The notes: generated by a model from the letters alone, not told the origin. A stretch of DNA of 64,000 nt from Saccharum officinarum (GCA_020631735.1 CM036231.1:957831-1021830), one strand, 5' to 3'; positions 47,291-59,156 are shown, counted from the first letter of the stretch. A program made the numbers and translations.

Positions 47291-49955
47291 TATTGATGAC
47301 ATTCACTGTGGAAGAAAAAAAATCATATATGACGATCCCTGGAAATACATATGAAGATATGAAGTTACCATATGACGGTGGTCTAGATGGTTATATCTAG
47401 GCCAAGATACACGTGAGATCTCAGTCCTAGCTAGGTCACCCTCCTGAATGAAAGTCTGCAAAAAAAAACAGCAGCAAAACTGCGTTAACAAATTAAAAAA
47501 AATGCTAATAAAAATATGAAAAATTACTTGATACTAAATAGAAGAATTGCTTATGTACAAATTTACAGTACAAAGAATAATAGAGGCTACTAGCTGCTAG
47601 CTAGCAAATTAATTAGAGGCTGTCAACTAAACTGTAGCCTGACTAAAAGTACTCATTGTGCTCTCAACACTAGATGTTGCCCTGTTCATAGAAGCAGTGG
47701 AAGAAACATCGCATACAGGTGGTGTGGCAAGGTGCTACAGCCCAGCCAGAAAGCCAGAGAGAGAGAGAGCAGCAGCAAAACAAAACAAAGTTACAGTATT
47801 GGTACTAGGCGCTGTCGATGTGGCTTTCAACACTAGTGTATGCTACTGCTGCTATGCTTCTCAGTGAAAGAGCAAGCTGTTTGCTCCTCTTAGTAGAGGC
47901 ATGACATTGGCAAAAATGACATTGACATATCAATAGAAAACAACAGCAAGGAGGCAGGTTAAATTATGCCCAATTAAAACTGCTAAAGCCTGAACAGTGG
48001 GAGACAAAGCAACGTGTATAGAGACATGAGCCTCTAAATTAGTGGGAGCTACCCAAGTGTAGGACATGGGCCTCTAAATATATACAGGATGAAAGTACCA
48101 ATGTTGACAACAATGACTAACAATAACAACCTCTTATGGTGATGTATGTATTCTGAAAAAGCAAGTATCTATGTTCATTTGCAACCCACAGCCCCACCCC
48201 CATCCCTGGTTTATTTGCAAAAAAAAAAGATTCGATTAAAGACGTAAGTGCCTAACTAACATGGATCTAAAAATCCAAACCAATCATCCTCCGATATGAT
48301 TTCCTCTCTCACCACATATGTACTTATTTACATATATTGCACATCATCATACCTGCTTTGTGCTTTGTGCTTTGTACTCTGCAGCAAAGAACCTCCATGT
48401 TCAGAATAACAATAGCCATGTGATAACAATCAGCTTATCAGAAGAGCAAATAGAAACATGAAAAATCCGTGCATAAACCACATTACAAGAAAATATGGTA
48501 ATCAACCTACTCAGCTAAAATTATTTGGCTGTGGCTACAGCTTATTGCAGTTATTCCTACAATATAGTCTAGATTAATTTTGCAGCCAAAATAACAGCGG
48601 TTGGCTAAAAAAAGAAGCTACATTTTCTTAGGCAATTTAAGTGTCATTCATTAGACAACAATATCTTCTTAAATAGGCAATTTTTGTATTATGAAAAAGC
48701 AAGTATAGTGTTCAAAATCAGTAACAAAGCATTTTAATCCTAACAATAATACCTGAGCGGTATTTCAGTAATTAGTAGCAAAAGAATTCACATAGAAATT
48801 AGGATCATGTATTTTATCTCTACCTACAATTAAATTTCAACTCTGGGCAGAAAGACAGTGTCAGCTATTAAAATTCTGCTCATGCACCAAACAGGTTTGA
48901 CAAAATTAAAAAAGGTAACTATCATATGCCTAAGGATGCAGTAGGCACAGTTGCAACCAGTGTAGCCGAGTAGAGCCATGGGTGATTTTTTTTCTTTGAC
49001 ATAAAGGAGAGTTGTGTATCATTATATTAAAAATGAAAAATAAGGCAAAAACCCTTACAAAACACACCATATGGGTGATGTCATAGGCTTTGACAACTGT
49101 ATGTCTATTATATAGATACCAAATCACTTAAAAAAAGCTTCAAAGAAAAGGTTGACTGTAAACTAAGGGTGATAGACAATCTAATAATTTTCTGCTCTGC
49201 CTTTGATCAAAAGAAGACAACAAAAAATCTCAAAATTATTTTGTGTACATGGACACTGCTAGGTCATCTGATCCTAAAATAACCTCCGTATCATTAACTC
49301 CAAAAGATACAATTTGTCAAAAAAAAAGAACTCACAATTTGTCAAAAAAAAAGGACTCCAAAAGATAGAAGGATCCCTGAGTTTGTTATATGTTATTGGG
49401 TTATTTGATGTGGCCTGCATTATATGTCCAAACAAACCTAAACAATTCCCACGTCCCCTTACCCCATCTAGCATTTTCAGAAACTTTAGGCAATGAATCA
49501 AAAATGAACACAGCAAAATCTTAAAGCCCTGGGAGTAATAGAAAGGGGACTAACAGTGTTGGTCCAGCATTTCCGGGAACTTTCAACAATGAATCAGAAA
49601 TCAGAAATGGATATAATAACAAAATCTGCAAGTAGACAGTGATAGTTGCATAGGAAAAACTCAAAAGCCTTTATATTTCAGGACACAGGTAGTATAGTTA
49701 TTTGATGCTACGCCTGCAGTACGTGCCCATAAGAAGCTAGACAACATCCTTCCCCTTAATCAATCTAGTAGCATTTTAGGAAAATTTGAACAATGAATCA
49801 GAAATGGACATGGCAAAATCTGAAAGTGCTGAGAGCAATAGAAGGACAGCAACAGTGCTTATCTAGCACTTTGTGATTTTTTTTCACAATGAATCAGAAA
49901 TGGATATAAAAAATTCTGAAAATGTTGGGAGCACAAGACGGGTAGCAACACATAC
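47291..49955. other. Unassigned AT-rich stretch inside the candidate element
   Basis: No gene recognised. The phrase AATGAATCAGAAATGGA...AAAATCTG recurs at about 49490, 49590, 49790 and 49890 with roughly 100-200 bp spacing, so the right part is a diverged tandem array. Confidence 0.4.
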
Positions 49956-50018
49956 ATCAATTTCATCAATTTTGGTGGTTTTCATCATTCCCATGAGCTC
50001 TTCGTTTGCTGCATTCAT
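49956..50018 (-). pseudogene. Single exon resembling an ESCRT-III (VPS60/CHMP5-like) segment
   Basis: Minus-strand codons read MNAANEELMGMMKTTKIDEI plus D, exactly 63 nt between a TTTTTTCTTAG acceptor and a GTATGT donor. The ANxELxGMMKT-KIxxID pattern recalls the middle of plant VPS60, an ESCRT-III protein acting at multivesicular bodies. No other exon of that gene is visible. It is probably a captured fragment. The match is from memory of the family. Confidence 0.4.
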
Positions 50019-50100
50019 CTAAGAAAAAAGAAAGAAAAACCACTCCTTATAAACATGGGCGGAACATGAACGAACTTGCTAGATGAGAGATTTGAGGACA

Positions 50101-50340
50101 TTACAGTCTGCTGGCGTAGACGGCCTGGTAGCTGGTGGCGACGAAGCCACCGGAGCTGGTAGCGACGCTGCCCTCGAGCACGGCGAAGGCGGTGTCCCTG
50201 CGCACCTCGAAGTCGCCGCCGCCCGTGCCGTAGGTCTTGAACAACATCTGGACATCGGAGACCTTGGGGGAGCTAGACACCTCGTAGTGCGCGAGGCGGA
50301 TCCACGGCGTGAGCAGCTAGAACGTCTCCTCCGGATCCAT
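50101..50340 (-). pseudogene. Unrecognised broken ORF
   Basis: It reads 80 codons from MDPEETF to a TAA with one in-frame TAG at codon 8. The body (LTPWIRLAHYEV, VSDVQMLFKTYGTGGGDFEV, RRDTAFAVLEG) looks protein-like and is GC-rich. It lies just upstream of the ESCRT-III-like exon on the same strand. I do not recognise it; it may be another captured fragment. Confidence 0.4.
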
Positions 50341-50897
50341 TCCCTTCCGCTGCCGCTGCAGCGGCCCCCGCCTCGCGGCGGCGCAGGCCACCTCCAAACC
50401 CTAAGCAGGGCCTCCCCCGCGCCCCGCCACTTCGCCCTCCGGATCTAGCATAGAGGGAGGAGGAGGAGGCCTACCTAGCATGGATCTAGCGTCTCCACGA
50501 CCGGATCTGCCAAGGCCGCCATCTGGAAACCTAAGGAGCTCGCCTGAACCTTCTACTCGTCGGAGAGAGGAAGGAGCCGCATCGGGAGGTGGTGGGGCAT
50601 GGGCGCGCGCACGGCAAGGGCGCGGGGAGCGCGGTCGCCACCGGGGGAGACCTCACCGGTCGTCGACGACGAGAGAGAGCGCGCGAGAGAGAGGGAGGTA
50701 GAAGAGGAGCTGAAGTGAGAGATGTCAAAATGAGTCAGGTGGGTGTGCGGGATGGGAGTGGGTGTAGGCTAGTGGATGTGCGCCGAGTCGACAATGTGTC
50801 GGTTCGCGGCTCGCCAAACGCTGCGCGTCGGATAGGTGCGTGCGTGCTATAAGACAATAGCGCGACCGGCCTGAAAGAAGTCTTTACCTTCTATTTA

Positions 50898-51836
50898 TAC
50901 TCCTATCTCTATTTATTACTCTGTAATAAAATATCTCAACCGCACAATCCTCCACCGCACAGCTCCACCTTCTCCTCTACCCTTGACTTCTTCACGCGTC
51001 GACGTCCGCCCGTCTCCTCCGCGCGTAGGCAAAGGTCCGCTCAGCTCCTCCACGCACCGGCGTCCGTCCGTCTCGTCCGTGCAGGCAAACTCCGCTCCAC
51101 GCAGGCAACTGAGGCAAGCTCCCTCCAGCTCCTCCACGCACCGGCATCCGCCCGTCTCCTCCCCGCAGCCAAGGTCCGGCGGTCGTCCCTGTCTCGGGGC
51201 AATCTGGACCACGGCAGTGTGGTGACTGGAGCTCTTTTGCTCAGACGGAGCAGTTTGGAAAAGAGCGTTTGGTTGGAAGAGCCGAAAAACAGCTCCGGGG
51301 CTGTCTCAGAAGCTCTACCAAACGCCCACAGGAATTTTAGAAAGTCAAAATTAAAAAGATTTATAACATCAAATAGATATACTATAAAAATATAATTAAT
51401 AAAAAACCTAATGATACTTAATTAGTACCATAAATATTATTATTTTATTATATAAATTTGAGATTCTTTAACTCTCTAAGATTTTTTAGAATAACTTATA
51501 ATTTGAGATGGAGGGAGTACATGCAGTTTCTCGACGAGAATCACCATCCAAGCAATCCTTTTGTAATATATAGGCTGCTGAGAAAAGATTCAAACGTGAA
51601 TGAAACGGTGCAAAAAGAATTTTAAGAAAAACACCAAACGGGTGACGGTATACAAGTACAACATACAAAGCGTGTCTCGGTTCACAGAGCTAGCGGCAAC
51701 TAACACGTATATCGAAATAGAAGACCACATCATCTTTTTTTTTTTTGAAACAAGAAGGGCGCATCATCTGTGATGGTTGCCAGCGTAGGGCAGGACTGTA
51801 CATGGACGCGGTATAGAGAGGCGTTTTGTTCTGGGA
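50898..51836. other. Intergenic DNA with a Stowaway remnant
   Basis: 50940-51200 has a diverged repeat of CTCCTCCACGCACCGGC-type phrases (about 51045 and 51130). 51330-51510 ends in ACTTATAATTTGAGATGGAGGGAGTA, one terminus of a Stowaway-like MITE whose other end is not clear. No gene. Confidence 0.45.
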
Positions 51837-54800
51837 TCAGGATGGCGAGGAGAGCAGGCGCTGGATGACTTTGTCGGGGTCGTTGTCGTGGATGGCTAGC
51901 AGCTCGGGGACGTTTGGCGATGTGAAGCCCATCTCGTGGAGGATGTTGTAGGATCTCACGAACTCCTTCACCTGGGCACAAGATAAGGTTCGTACTTGTC
52001 AGTTTAATACTATTTATTTATTTATTTAAACCCTTTATTTACGCCACTTATGTGCAATTACCAAACAGCAAATTATTCTTTTCTGCATAAAAAATTGGCT
52101 TGTTGACGGTATGCATTTCTTTTCCCATTCCTATGAAAACTCTTTGGAAAAAAAGACCTTGCTTCTATGCTCCGCTTTTAATTATTTTCAGTGCAAATTT
52201 GCTAAATTGCTAACCAGGAATTGTCTCACCTTAACTGACGTCATGAAAAAACATGCTAAGTTGCTAACCATATTAAGGGTGTGTTTAGTTCCTCATTTCA
52301 CCCAAAAAAATTATGGGCTTTGGCCTATCATTTTGTAGAATGGAACTAAACACCATGCAAAATTTTTGGCAAAAAGGTATCCATTCTCCATTTTGGATTT
52401 TGGCCTCAAAAGGCCAAAAAAGCCAAAAAGCCAAAAAGCCCTCACCCACCCCATGAAACATTTGGTATTTTGGATGAAACTAAACACACCCATGAAAATT
52501 TTGGCATTTTGCATTTCATCATTCTAAAGTAGTTGGCATTTTGCATTCCATGGGGAACTAAACACAGCCTAAGTGAAGTGAGCAGTACTGGTGAATGGCA
52601 GTTGATAATCATGAATGAGTGAGCAACATAAACTCCTATAACAGATTAATATCTCAATGACTCATCTCTTGGAAGATCATGACAAAACATAATAATGTTG
52701 ACAAGACAAGAAGACAACTGTAGTCTTTGTAAAGAAAAGAATTAGGGTATGTTTGGTTGCTGCCGTTCTGTGCCCTGCCTAATAGTTGGCTGGCCAAATT
52801 TAGGTGGCTGAATTGGTGGCCGCACATCAGCCGGAAAGTGAACTGCGGGTTGGCCACATGATGAACACAGCTGGGATCCAAACTCTTAATCCTGCCTACG
52901 GTCAAAAGCCAATTTTTGGTTGGGCACATTAGGGCGTCTATCCAAACGCGCCCTTAGTGGATGAAACATGAAAAGGTGTATTTAATTGCCCAGAAATCCG
53001 GATGTACATAGTTATGTTATCGGCATTGAAGAAACTTTAGCTATTAGAAAGCCTTTTTTTCCATGTTTAAGTGGTGCTGAAAGCAGTATTAAAGAAAATA
53101 CAACAAGGGGGAAAGAGCATACCTTCGTTGGATTATCTCCATAATTCAACACCGCAAATGAGACAGCTTCACGCCCAAGCCCCATTGAGACATACCTGTC
53201 GACAACTGGGTCCCCTGAAGATGCTGGTCTAGCCTGCAAAATGAAACAGAAAGTCAGTAATTCTATCAATATAATTTGTTTCAAACATATGGCTGGCAAT
53301 GCACTACGCATCATGTTAAACGGATGAAGGTTAGTGAGGAACCTAAAATGAATCGCAAGGTTGGACTATTCAAATTACACAAAGTGATCAAGAGCCCTTC
53401 TGAGAAGAGAATTTCAAGTCTTTGAACAGGTTCAGCTATGTCATTTGCAGTATTGATTTCTTGTTGCTTCAATAATCAAGTTCGAAAAAACTTCTAGTCT
53501 TTCAACTAACGCACATTATACAGCAGACCAGACATCAACAAAATTGACAATGAGGAGAAATAGTACGAGTGCCAGGAAACTAAGGAAAAACAAAATACCC
53601 CTGAAAATCAAAATCTTCCTATGGTTGGCTTTTCAGGACAGATTGCAGACTGGTACTGAGCTAAAACAAAAGAAGTGGAAAGGGTGCAGCAATTCTGTTC
53701 TTTGTGGAAACCTACGAATATCAACCATGTTCTTTTCAGTGTGTCTTGGCAAACTTCGTATGGTACTGCATCAAAGAATCATTGGGGTGGGATAGGGTGC
53801 CATCTAACATGCAGGAGATTCACGAGTCCTGGCTGCCTTTGTCAGGCAGTTGCTACAATTATAAGCCTTTTCTTTACACAGTCATTGCTTGGGGTCTCTG
53901 GACTGTTAGAAATAAAATGGCAATTGAGCATAAATTTCCCAAATCCCCCTGAGAGTCTATACAAACTTTTGTTATTTTTGCAGAAATGGCAAGTTCTGCC
54001 AAGACCGAAGGACAGCTCTAGGACGGATGGGCAGGCTGAGCAAGTCAAGACTTGGGTGGCAACATTCCATTTGCCGAACTGTATTGTATCTTTTGAAGAT
54101 ACCTTGAAGTAGTTGATGTTTAGATTTGTGTTCTGGTGTGTAAAGAGGAGGTTTTGCTGCTCTTGTTTTGAGCACTGCCGTTCTCTTTTGTAAGCTGGTA
54201 GCCCTGTCATGATTTCATTGTATGGCCTCTTGCATGCTTTCTATAAAAGCTGGGAAAACCTTTATAAAAAATGGTGCGAGGGCAAAATTACTATAGCAGT
54301 GGGTAGTCACGCTAGGAAAGCTTGCAATTAAGCCAACATCAATAACAAAAAAATAAGTCTATAAACAACTTAAGACCCTTTTCCCATGCTAGGAACTTGT
54401 AGAAACATTAGCTATAGCTAATGGTAGCTGTGTAATGGTTAATGATATTAATAGACTTGTGAAAGAAAGAAAGAAAGAAATAGCAGGATCTATGTATCTT
54501 GCCTGCTGTGCCACAGGAGGTGGTGGTGCCTGTCTTTCTACCACGAATTTAGTCCAGTTGGGGTTCTCCTTCTCTGCCTCAGCAAGAATCCTTCTCTCGT
54601 ACTCAAAATCAAAGTTGAAGGTGCTGCGAGGAATTTCTACCATCTGTCGTGGCAATTGGGGCTGAAAAGATAACACTAATTATAAGATAATGAATTCCCT
54701 ACATACAACAGGTGAATGAGTTAAGCTTGAATAGCACACACTTAATGCCACTTAACCACAGAGTTATCTCAATAACGATAAAATGTAAATGGAATTGAAG

Positions 54801-56646
54801 AATGGTAGAGTGCATTTCTAGGAACATAATAAACACTAGACAGGCCCTACATACAGTATGGCACTTTGATGGACCCACATATAGTATGAATTGCATTCTC
54901 ATACATTTCAACTCATTTGACTGCAAACTATAACACCAAGGTTATATACAACAAACAAATAGCACAGCTTCTGAACAATTAACAGAAGCCATCTGCAGAT
55001 TTTCTAGAGAACAGAATTACTAGCACAGATCTTAGTTCCATGTATTGTTTAGACACAATTTCACCCAAGCTGTCCACTCATCATGGAAATAGTTGCACTA
55101 GGTAGATTTACAACAGGGTGTGAGAAAAGGGTTATTGTCCATTGAGAATTAGATAAACCTGCAAGATTTGTTAATGGTTCTTAATAAGATCAAGATGGTG
55201 GTGATGAAAGGTCACTCGGCGGTTAAACTTGACTAACAACAGATAAAGCAAATTTGCCTTCCATTATTCCATAGACCGTCCCATATGAAACCAAAAACTA
55301 TTTTAAAAACATCTCCAGTTGGATTTGGTTATCAGCAGTTCAAAATTTTCATATTTACCTTTTTTTTCAAAATGACATGAATTAACTACACACCAACATT
55401 TGTCTAACAGCTAGGCAAGAGCGTAATCTCACTGAAGTAGCACTTTTGTATCTAACAGCAGATTAGTGGCTTCTGACAAGAGAAGACAAAATGTATTTCA
55501 ATATTAAATTAAACTCACAGGTGGGGCGATGCGGAATTCTGGCTTTATCGTAACTTGTATGCCCACCTCTGTGCAATAAGAATACAATACTATTAGAACA
55601 CAAACTGTTGTTGACAGAAACAAAACAGAAAACACTAGAAAGCAGTTTGCGGTCTCTTTTGTTTTTGGCATGATGGAAGCAGCAAAACAAGCAAAGAAAC
55701 ACAATTAATGCATTACCAACTGGTTTGCAGTGTTCAGTAATTACAAAATTAAAATACATCCATACACCTAGGAAAGTATAGCGTCTTATTAACTTCCATT
55801 ATGTTGACAAGATGATGGGTAATAGACATTTACTCAACCATTTCATAAGCATTTGGCATCTGACACCATTGTGTTACTTGCCAAGTGTATGCGAACAACA
55901 CACACACAAAAAAAAAAACTATCCTTAAAGCACCTTGGTTTGTGCATAACCGTTTCATGTCTGAGTAGGCAACTTAGTTGCGCCAAAAACACCCGACCAA
56001 GCCCTGTCGCAAGACATTCAAGGTGCAACTAAATTTTGAAGTAGCTTGTATCATTCGAATCTGCTGCCATTTCTACTGCACAGCATGCCCTATAGGAGTA
56101 ACACAGCTTGCGTCGACTTACAGACAGTTAATAGATGAACAGAGACAAGTGCTTGGCCAGTGTAAAGGTAGGTTTAGCTAGTTTCCACATAGTCATCGTG
56201 ATCCCAACAATTAGAACCCGAACCAAAAAGAGATCTACTGACCTAACAGCCACAAAAAAAACATCCAATTAAGCCGACAGCCGATTCACCATGCTACATT
56301 CGATCTAGTACACAGCGAGCAGTCTTCGATCCGGGACCAAGCCCAGCCACCCGTGAATTAATCGGATATTATGATACCACATATGAGTACCAAGCGGCAA
56401 AGGGAGAGAATTACTCGAGGAGGAGGAGGAGGTTGGAGCGAGCGGCGTTACGACGGGAGCCGAGGACCCGGACCCGGAGCCGTGGTGGTATGGCGCGGCC
56501 CGCGGCGACGCCGTGGAGGCCCCACCCCCACCGTGGGAGGGCTGCCCGACGCGCGGGTAGAGCGAGGAGCCTCCCCCGGGCGCGGCCCCCGGAGGCGCGC
56601 CGTAGGGGCCCGAGCCCGAACGGCTCCCCCGGAAGTCGTACTCCAT
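51837..56646 (-). CDS. UBA-like domain protein, five exons
   Basis: Exons 56646-56415, 55568-55519, 54661-54503, 53233-53123 and 51971-51837 give a 228-residue protein in frame. The N-terminus (MEYDFRGSRSGSG...) is a low-complexity Gly/Ser/Pro region to about residue 77. Then come IQVTIKPEFRIAPP, PQLPRQMVEIPRSTFNFDFE, a charged helix (YERRILAEAEKENPNWTKFV) and a C-terminal UBA-like pair (VDRYVSMGLGREAVSFAVLN; VKEFVRSYNILHEMGFTSPN, then LLAIHDNDPDKVIQRLL). UBA folds bind ubiquitin. From memory it resembles Arabidopsis At5g53330; the role is unproven. Intron 3 uses a GC donor (CAG/GCAAGA). Intron 3 holds a LINE fragment and intron 4 two MITEs. It looks intact. Confidence 0.88.
52277..52569. mobile_element. 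Tourist-like MITE in intron 4 of the UBA gene (TSD TAA)
   Basis: It starts GGGTGTGTTTAGTTCC and ends GGGGAACTAAACACAGCC, flanked by TAA. Inside, AAAAAGCCAAAAAGCC repeats and a second copy of the GGAACTAAACACC end are present (52342-52352), so it may be composite. Confidence 0.78.
52745..52953. mobile_element. Tourist-like MITE in intron 4 of the UBA gene (TSD TTA)
   Basis: It starts GGGTATGTTTGGTTGC and ends ATCCAAACGCGCCC, flanked by TTA on both sides. Its body is unlike the other Tourist-like elements here. Confidence 0.75.
53535..54270 (+). mobile_element. LINE 3' fragment in intron 3 of the UBA gene
   Basis: Plus-strand frames read the zf-RVT end of a plant LINE ORF2 (KIPLKIKIFLWLAFQDRLQT, CGKPTNINHVLF, WGLWTVRNKMA), broken by frameshifts near 53700-53760 and 53950. 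A 3' UTR-like stretch follows (GTAAGCTGGTAGCCC, TTTATAAAAAATGG). It is opposite in orientation to the host gene. It is 5'-truncated, as is common for LINEs. Confidence 0.75.
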
Positions 56647-57435
56647 CGGTGCCGCGAGCGCTGTCCGCGGGGGTGGAGTGGTGGACTGGGTCGCTGGAGG
56701 TGGAGAGCTCCGGGCCTCCGGCGAGGGCGAGCGAAGCGAGGTCGGACGGATCACGCGGTTTGGTTGGAAAACTGCTGGAGACGGAAGAGGTTGCTGAGAC
56801 GCGGAGGCGGAGCCGTGTTTGGGACTTGGGAGGCGAGGAGAGAGGTTCTCGACGAAGCAAACTCAGGAATTGGGCCGCGCGTGCCGGTCCATCCGTGAGC
56901 CAGGCCCTCCTCGGCGTGGTGGAGCTGACGGGCTTTCCTTTCCCGCGTGCGTCGCGTATGGTCCGCTTCTGCTGAGCGGATCCGAGTCTCGTGCGAAAGG
57001 GCCTGTTGGGCACCTAGCGCGCCAGCGTTCGGGACACGAGGACGTCGGCCTGCCGGACCAGCCCGTGCGGCCGTGCCGTTTTCTCACCAAAAAAAAAAAA
57101 AGGTGCCGCCGTGCCTGCCAATTGCCAAATGCCAATTCGTGAGTTGGCTTGCGTGTGCGTCGACTGTTGCCCGCTTTCGGCAGTGCCACCGAGAGCACCC
57201 GTGTGTTTTTTTTCCCCCGAAAACGCTCTGCTCAGGGTGTCTAGACGCTCACGTTGTCGTGGGCCGCGACAGCTCGAACGGGCCACTGCGTCTTGCCCAC
57301 ATTCCGCTCTATATTGTAAAAAAAATTCATTCCAAAACATTTATAGCCTGGCTTCACGTGACCTCCACTTGTTGCCAAGCCCGCTCCGCCACGGTTCCAA
57401 CGTGGTCCACTCCGAACTCCCCACATGTCGCAACC

Positions 57436-57792
57436 ATGGCGGAAGATGCCCCCAAAGCTGCCACCGAGGGCATACAACCCGTGACCCCCGAGGGATTCGC
57501 TGCCGCCGCCCCGGCAACTGCCGCGAGTGTCAATGTCGCGGAGGCGCGGCTCCCGTTGCTCAGCATTTGGCCGCCGTTGCAGCGCATGCGCGACGTCGTG
57601 GTGCGCCGCCTTGTGCAGACGCTCGTGACGCCCAACGTCCTCTCCCAGCGCTACGAAGCCGTCCCGAAGCCCGATGCCGAGCACGCCACCGCGACCGTCG
57701 AGGCCGAGAGCTTCGTCGCGTCCACCAAGTCCCTCGCCGCCAAGTCCCCGACCTCCGTCGAGGAGGGGCTACCGCAGTTCCCTATCAGGTAG
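57436..57792 (+). CDS. WPP-domain (MAF1-like) protein, C-terminally truncated
   Basis: 118 codons from MAEDAPKAATEG. The WPP signature (IWPPLQRMRDVVVRRLVQTL) has the WPP at residues 45-47, followed by SQRYEAVPKPDAEHATATVE, as in MFP1 attachment factor and other WPP proteins of the plant nuclear envelope. The start is the first ATG in a good context (ACCATGGCG). The usual last helices of the domain, normally ending in a serine/lysine-rich tail, are missing: after PQFPIR comes TAG, then repetitive DNA of a transposable element. It is probably a truncated or pseudogene copy; the CAG/GTAGGT at the end could also be a splice donor to an exon I cannot find. It is divergent from the UBA gene, with about 790 bp between start codons. 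Confidence 0.72.
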   Translation: MAEDAPKAATEGIQPVTPEGFAAAAPATAASVNVAEARLPLLSIWPPLQRMRDVVVRRLVQTLVTPNVLSQRYEAVPKPDAEHATATVEAESFVASTKSLAAKSPTSVEEGLPQFPIR

Positions 57793-57799
57793 GTCATGG

Positions 57800-58434
57800 T
57801 CGCCGACGATGTCGTGTTTTAAGTGTTTCACACATATGTTTTAAGTGTTATCTTAATGCTGCCTATGTTGCAATAGCTATATACACATGTTGCAAGCGTA
57901 TGTTACAAATGTTTCAGGTGTTTCAGACGTATGTTGCAAATGTTTCATCTGAATGTTTCAAATGTAGATCTTGGTGTTGCACATGTTGCAATGGCTATAC
58001 AGTGTTTCATTTATTTCAGACGTATATTGCAAATGTTTCATTGGGATGTTTCATAAGTAGATCTGGTCACATGTTACTATGGCTATACACGCATGTTTGA
58101 AGTGTTTTATCTGTTTTCAGACATATGTTGCAAGTGTTCATTTGGATGTTTCAAAAGTAGATCTCGGGGAAGCACATATTGCTGCTGCTAGTGCGCCGCC
58201 GTGGGTCACCGTGCTGCCATGGGTTGCCGCGTGCGCCTGGTGGTGGTGCTGCTGCGTGTATGCGGGTGCGTGAAATGGAGCAGGCTCGAAGGTGGCCCCC
58301 CGTGTATGCGTGGGCCCGCAAGGCCTCAAGAGTAGGATAGGTGCGGGCGCGAGGGAGCTGCGTGTGTCAGGCGCGGACGCGGGAGCACCGTCCGACGCTA
58401 GCGCCCCAGATCGAACGTCCGAGCGCTAGCAAGT
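57800..58434 (-). mobile_element. Element end with TGTTTCA/TTGCAA arrays, same family as 44338
   Basis: 57810-58160 repeats ATGTTGCAA, GTGTTTCA and TGTTTCAG many times. The right edge (58385-58434) is the reverse of the left terminus at 44338-44390: GCTAGCGCTCGGACGTTCG, then GGGGCGCTAGCGTCGGACGG. Only this end is seen; its inner part runs into the truncated WPP gene. Confidence 0.6.
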
Positions 58435-58700
58435 CTGTTTCTTTTACAACAAGAGAGCACCTATGTATTAGGGCACACCAGAGGGCCAAATGCAAATTCA
58501 TGCATGGTCCTTGGGGATTGCGTAGCACGGATAATCGTGTACCCCCTCCAAAACATAAACATGAGCACATTTTATATCTTGAGAAGCCAATTTTATAAGT
58601 TTTATCATATATATTTTAAAATATATCAATATTTATTATGATATGTAATAAATATCATTAAATTAATAATAAAATATTTTAGTAAACTTATTAAGAATAA

Positions 58701-58866
58701 TATACAAATGTCAATAATATTTTCAATAGATGTTGTTAGATTTAAAAGAAGTTTAACTCGAAAAATAAGATGCGCATTTATTTTAGATAGGTGGAGTAAT
58801 AAGTGTGTACAAATGTCAATAATATTTTTCAATAGATGTTGTTATTATTAAAAGAAGTTTAACTCG
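58701..58866. repeat. Direct repeat of about 58 bp, two copies
   Basis: 58701-58762 and 58807-58868 share ACAAATGTCAATAATATTTT, CAATAGATGTTGTTA and AAAAGAAGTTTAACTCG. The surrounding DNA is very AT-rich. No gene. Confidence 0.7.
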
Positions 58867-59156
58867 GGTTTCAACAGCTTTCATTCTCATTTATTGCTAC
58901 GTCACGTCAGCTTTTTTTTTCGATGAGTTGGCAGTGTATCCACGAACAGAGAGAGGGAACTCGGTTACCCAGGCGATGAAACTGCCAAGGGCGTCGAGTT
59001 TCATTTCAATGTGCTCTGCGGGATCACCTATGCCAGCGATGCGCGCGCGCGGATTTTTCCCTTCGGCGTCGCCTCCCGCTTTCCCCATTCCTTTCTCGCG
59101 CCACTCCAATCTCCTACCCGGGCCGCCTCCCGTCAGTTGAGCAGCGTCGGCAAGCG

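Larger units (their letters stand above)
45895..50867. mobile_element. Candidate Mutator-like element carrying gene fragments
   Basis: The left end GGACGCGGCTATTG...CCTTACAGCACGCACA matches the reverse of the right end (GGTCGCGCTATTGTCTTATAGCACGCACGC, 50867 downward), except for a 22 bp palindromic insert in the left copy. The 9-mer TTCTATTTA lies directly left (45886-45894) and again at 50889-50897, 21 bp outside the right match, so the duplication is doubtful. Inside are an exon-like ESCRT-III fragment, a broken ORF, and a tandem duplication. No transposase was found. Confidence 0.4.

Noticed and set aside
58079..58598. Short frames after the WPP gene as its missing exon
   Set aside because: They lie in transposon terminal repeats and none encodes the expected C-terminal WPP helices.
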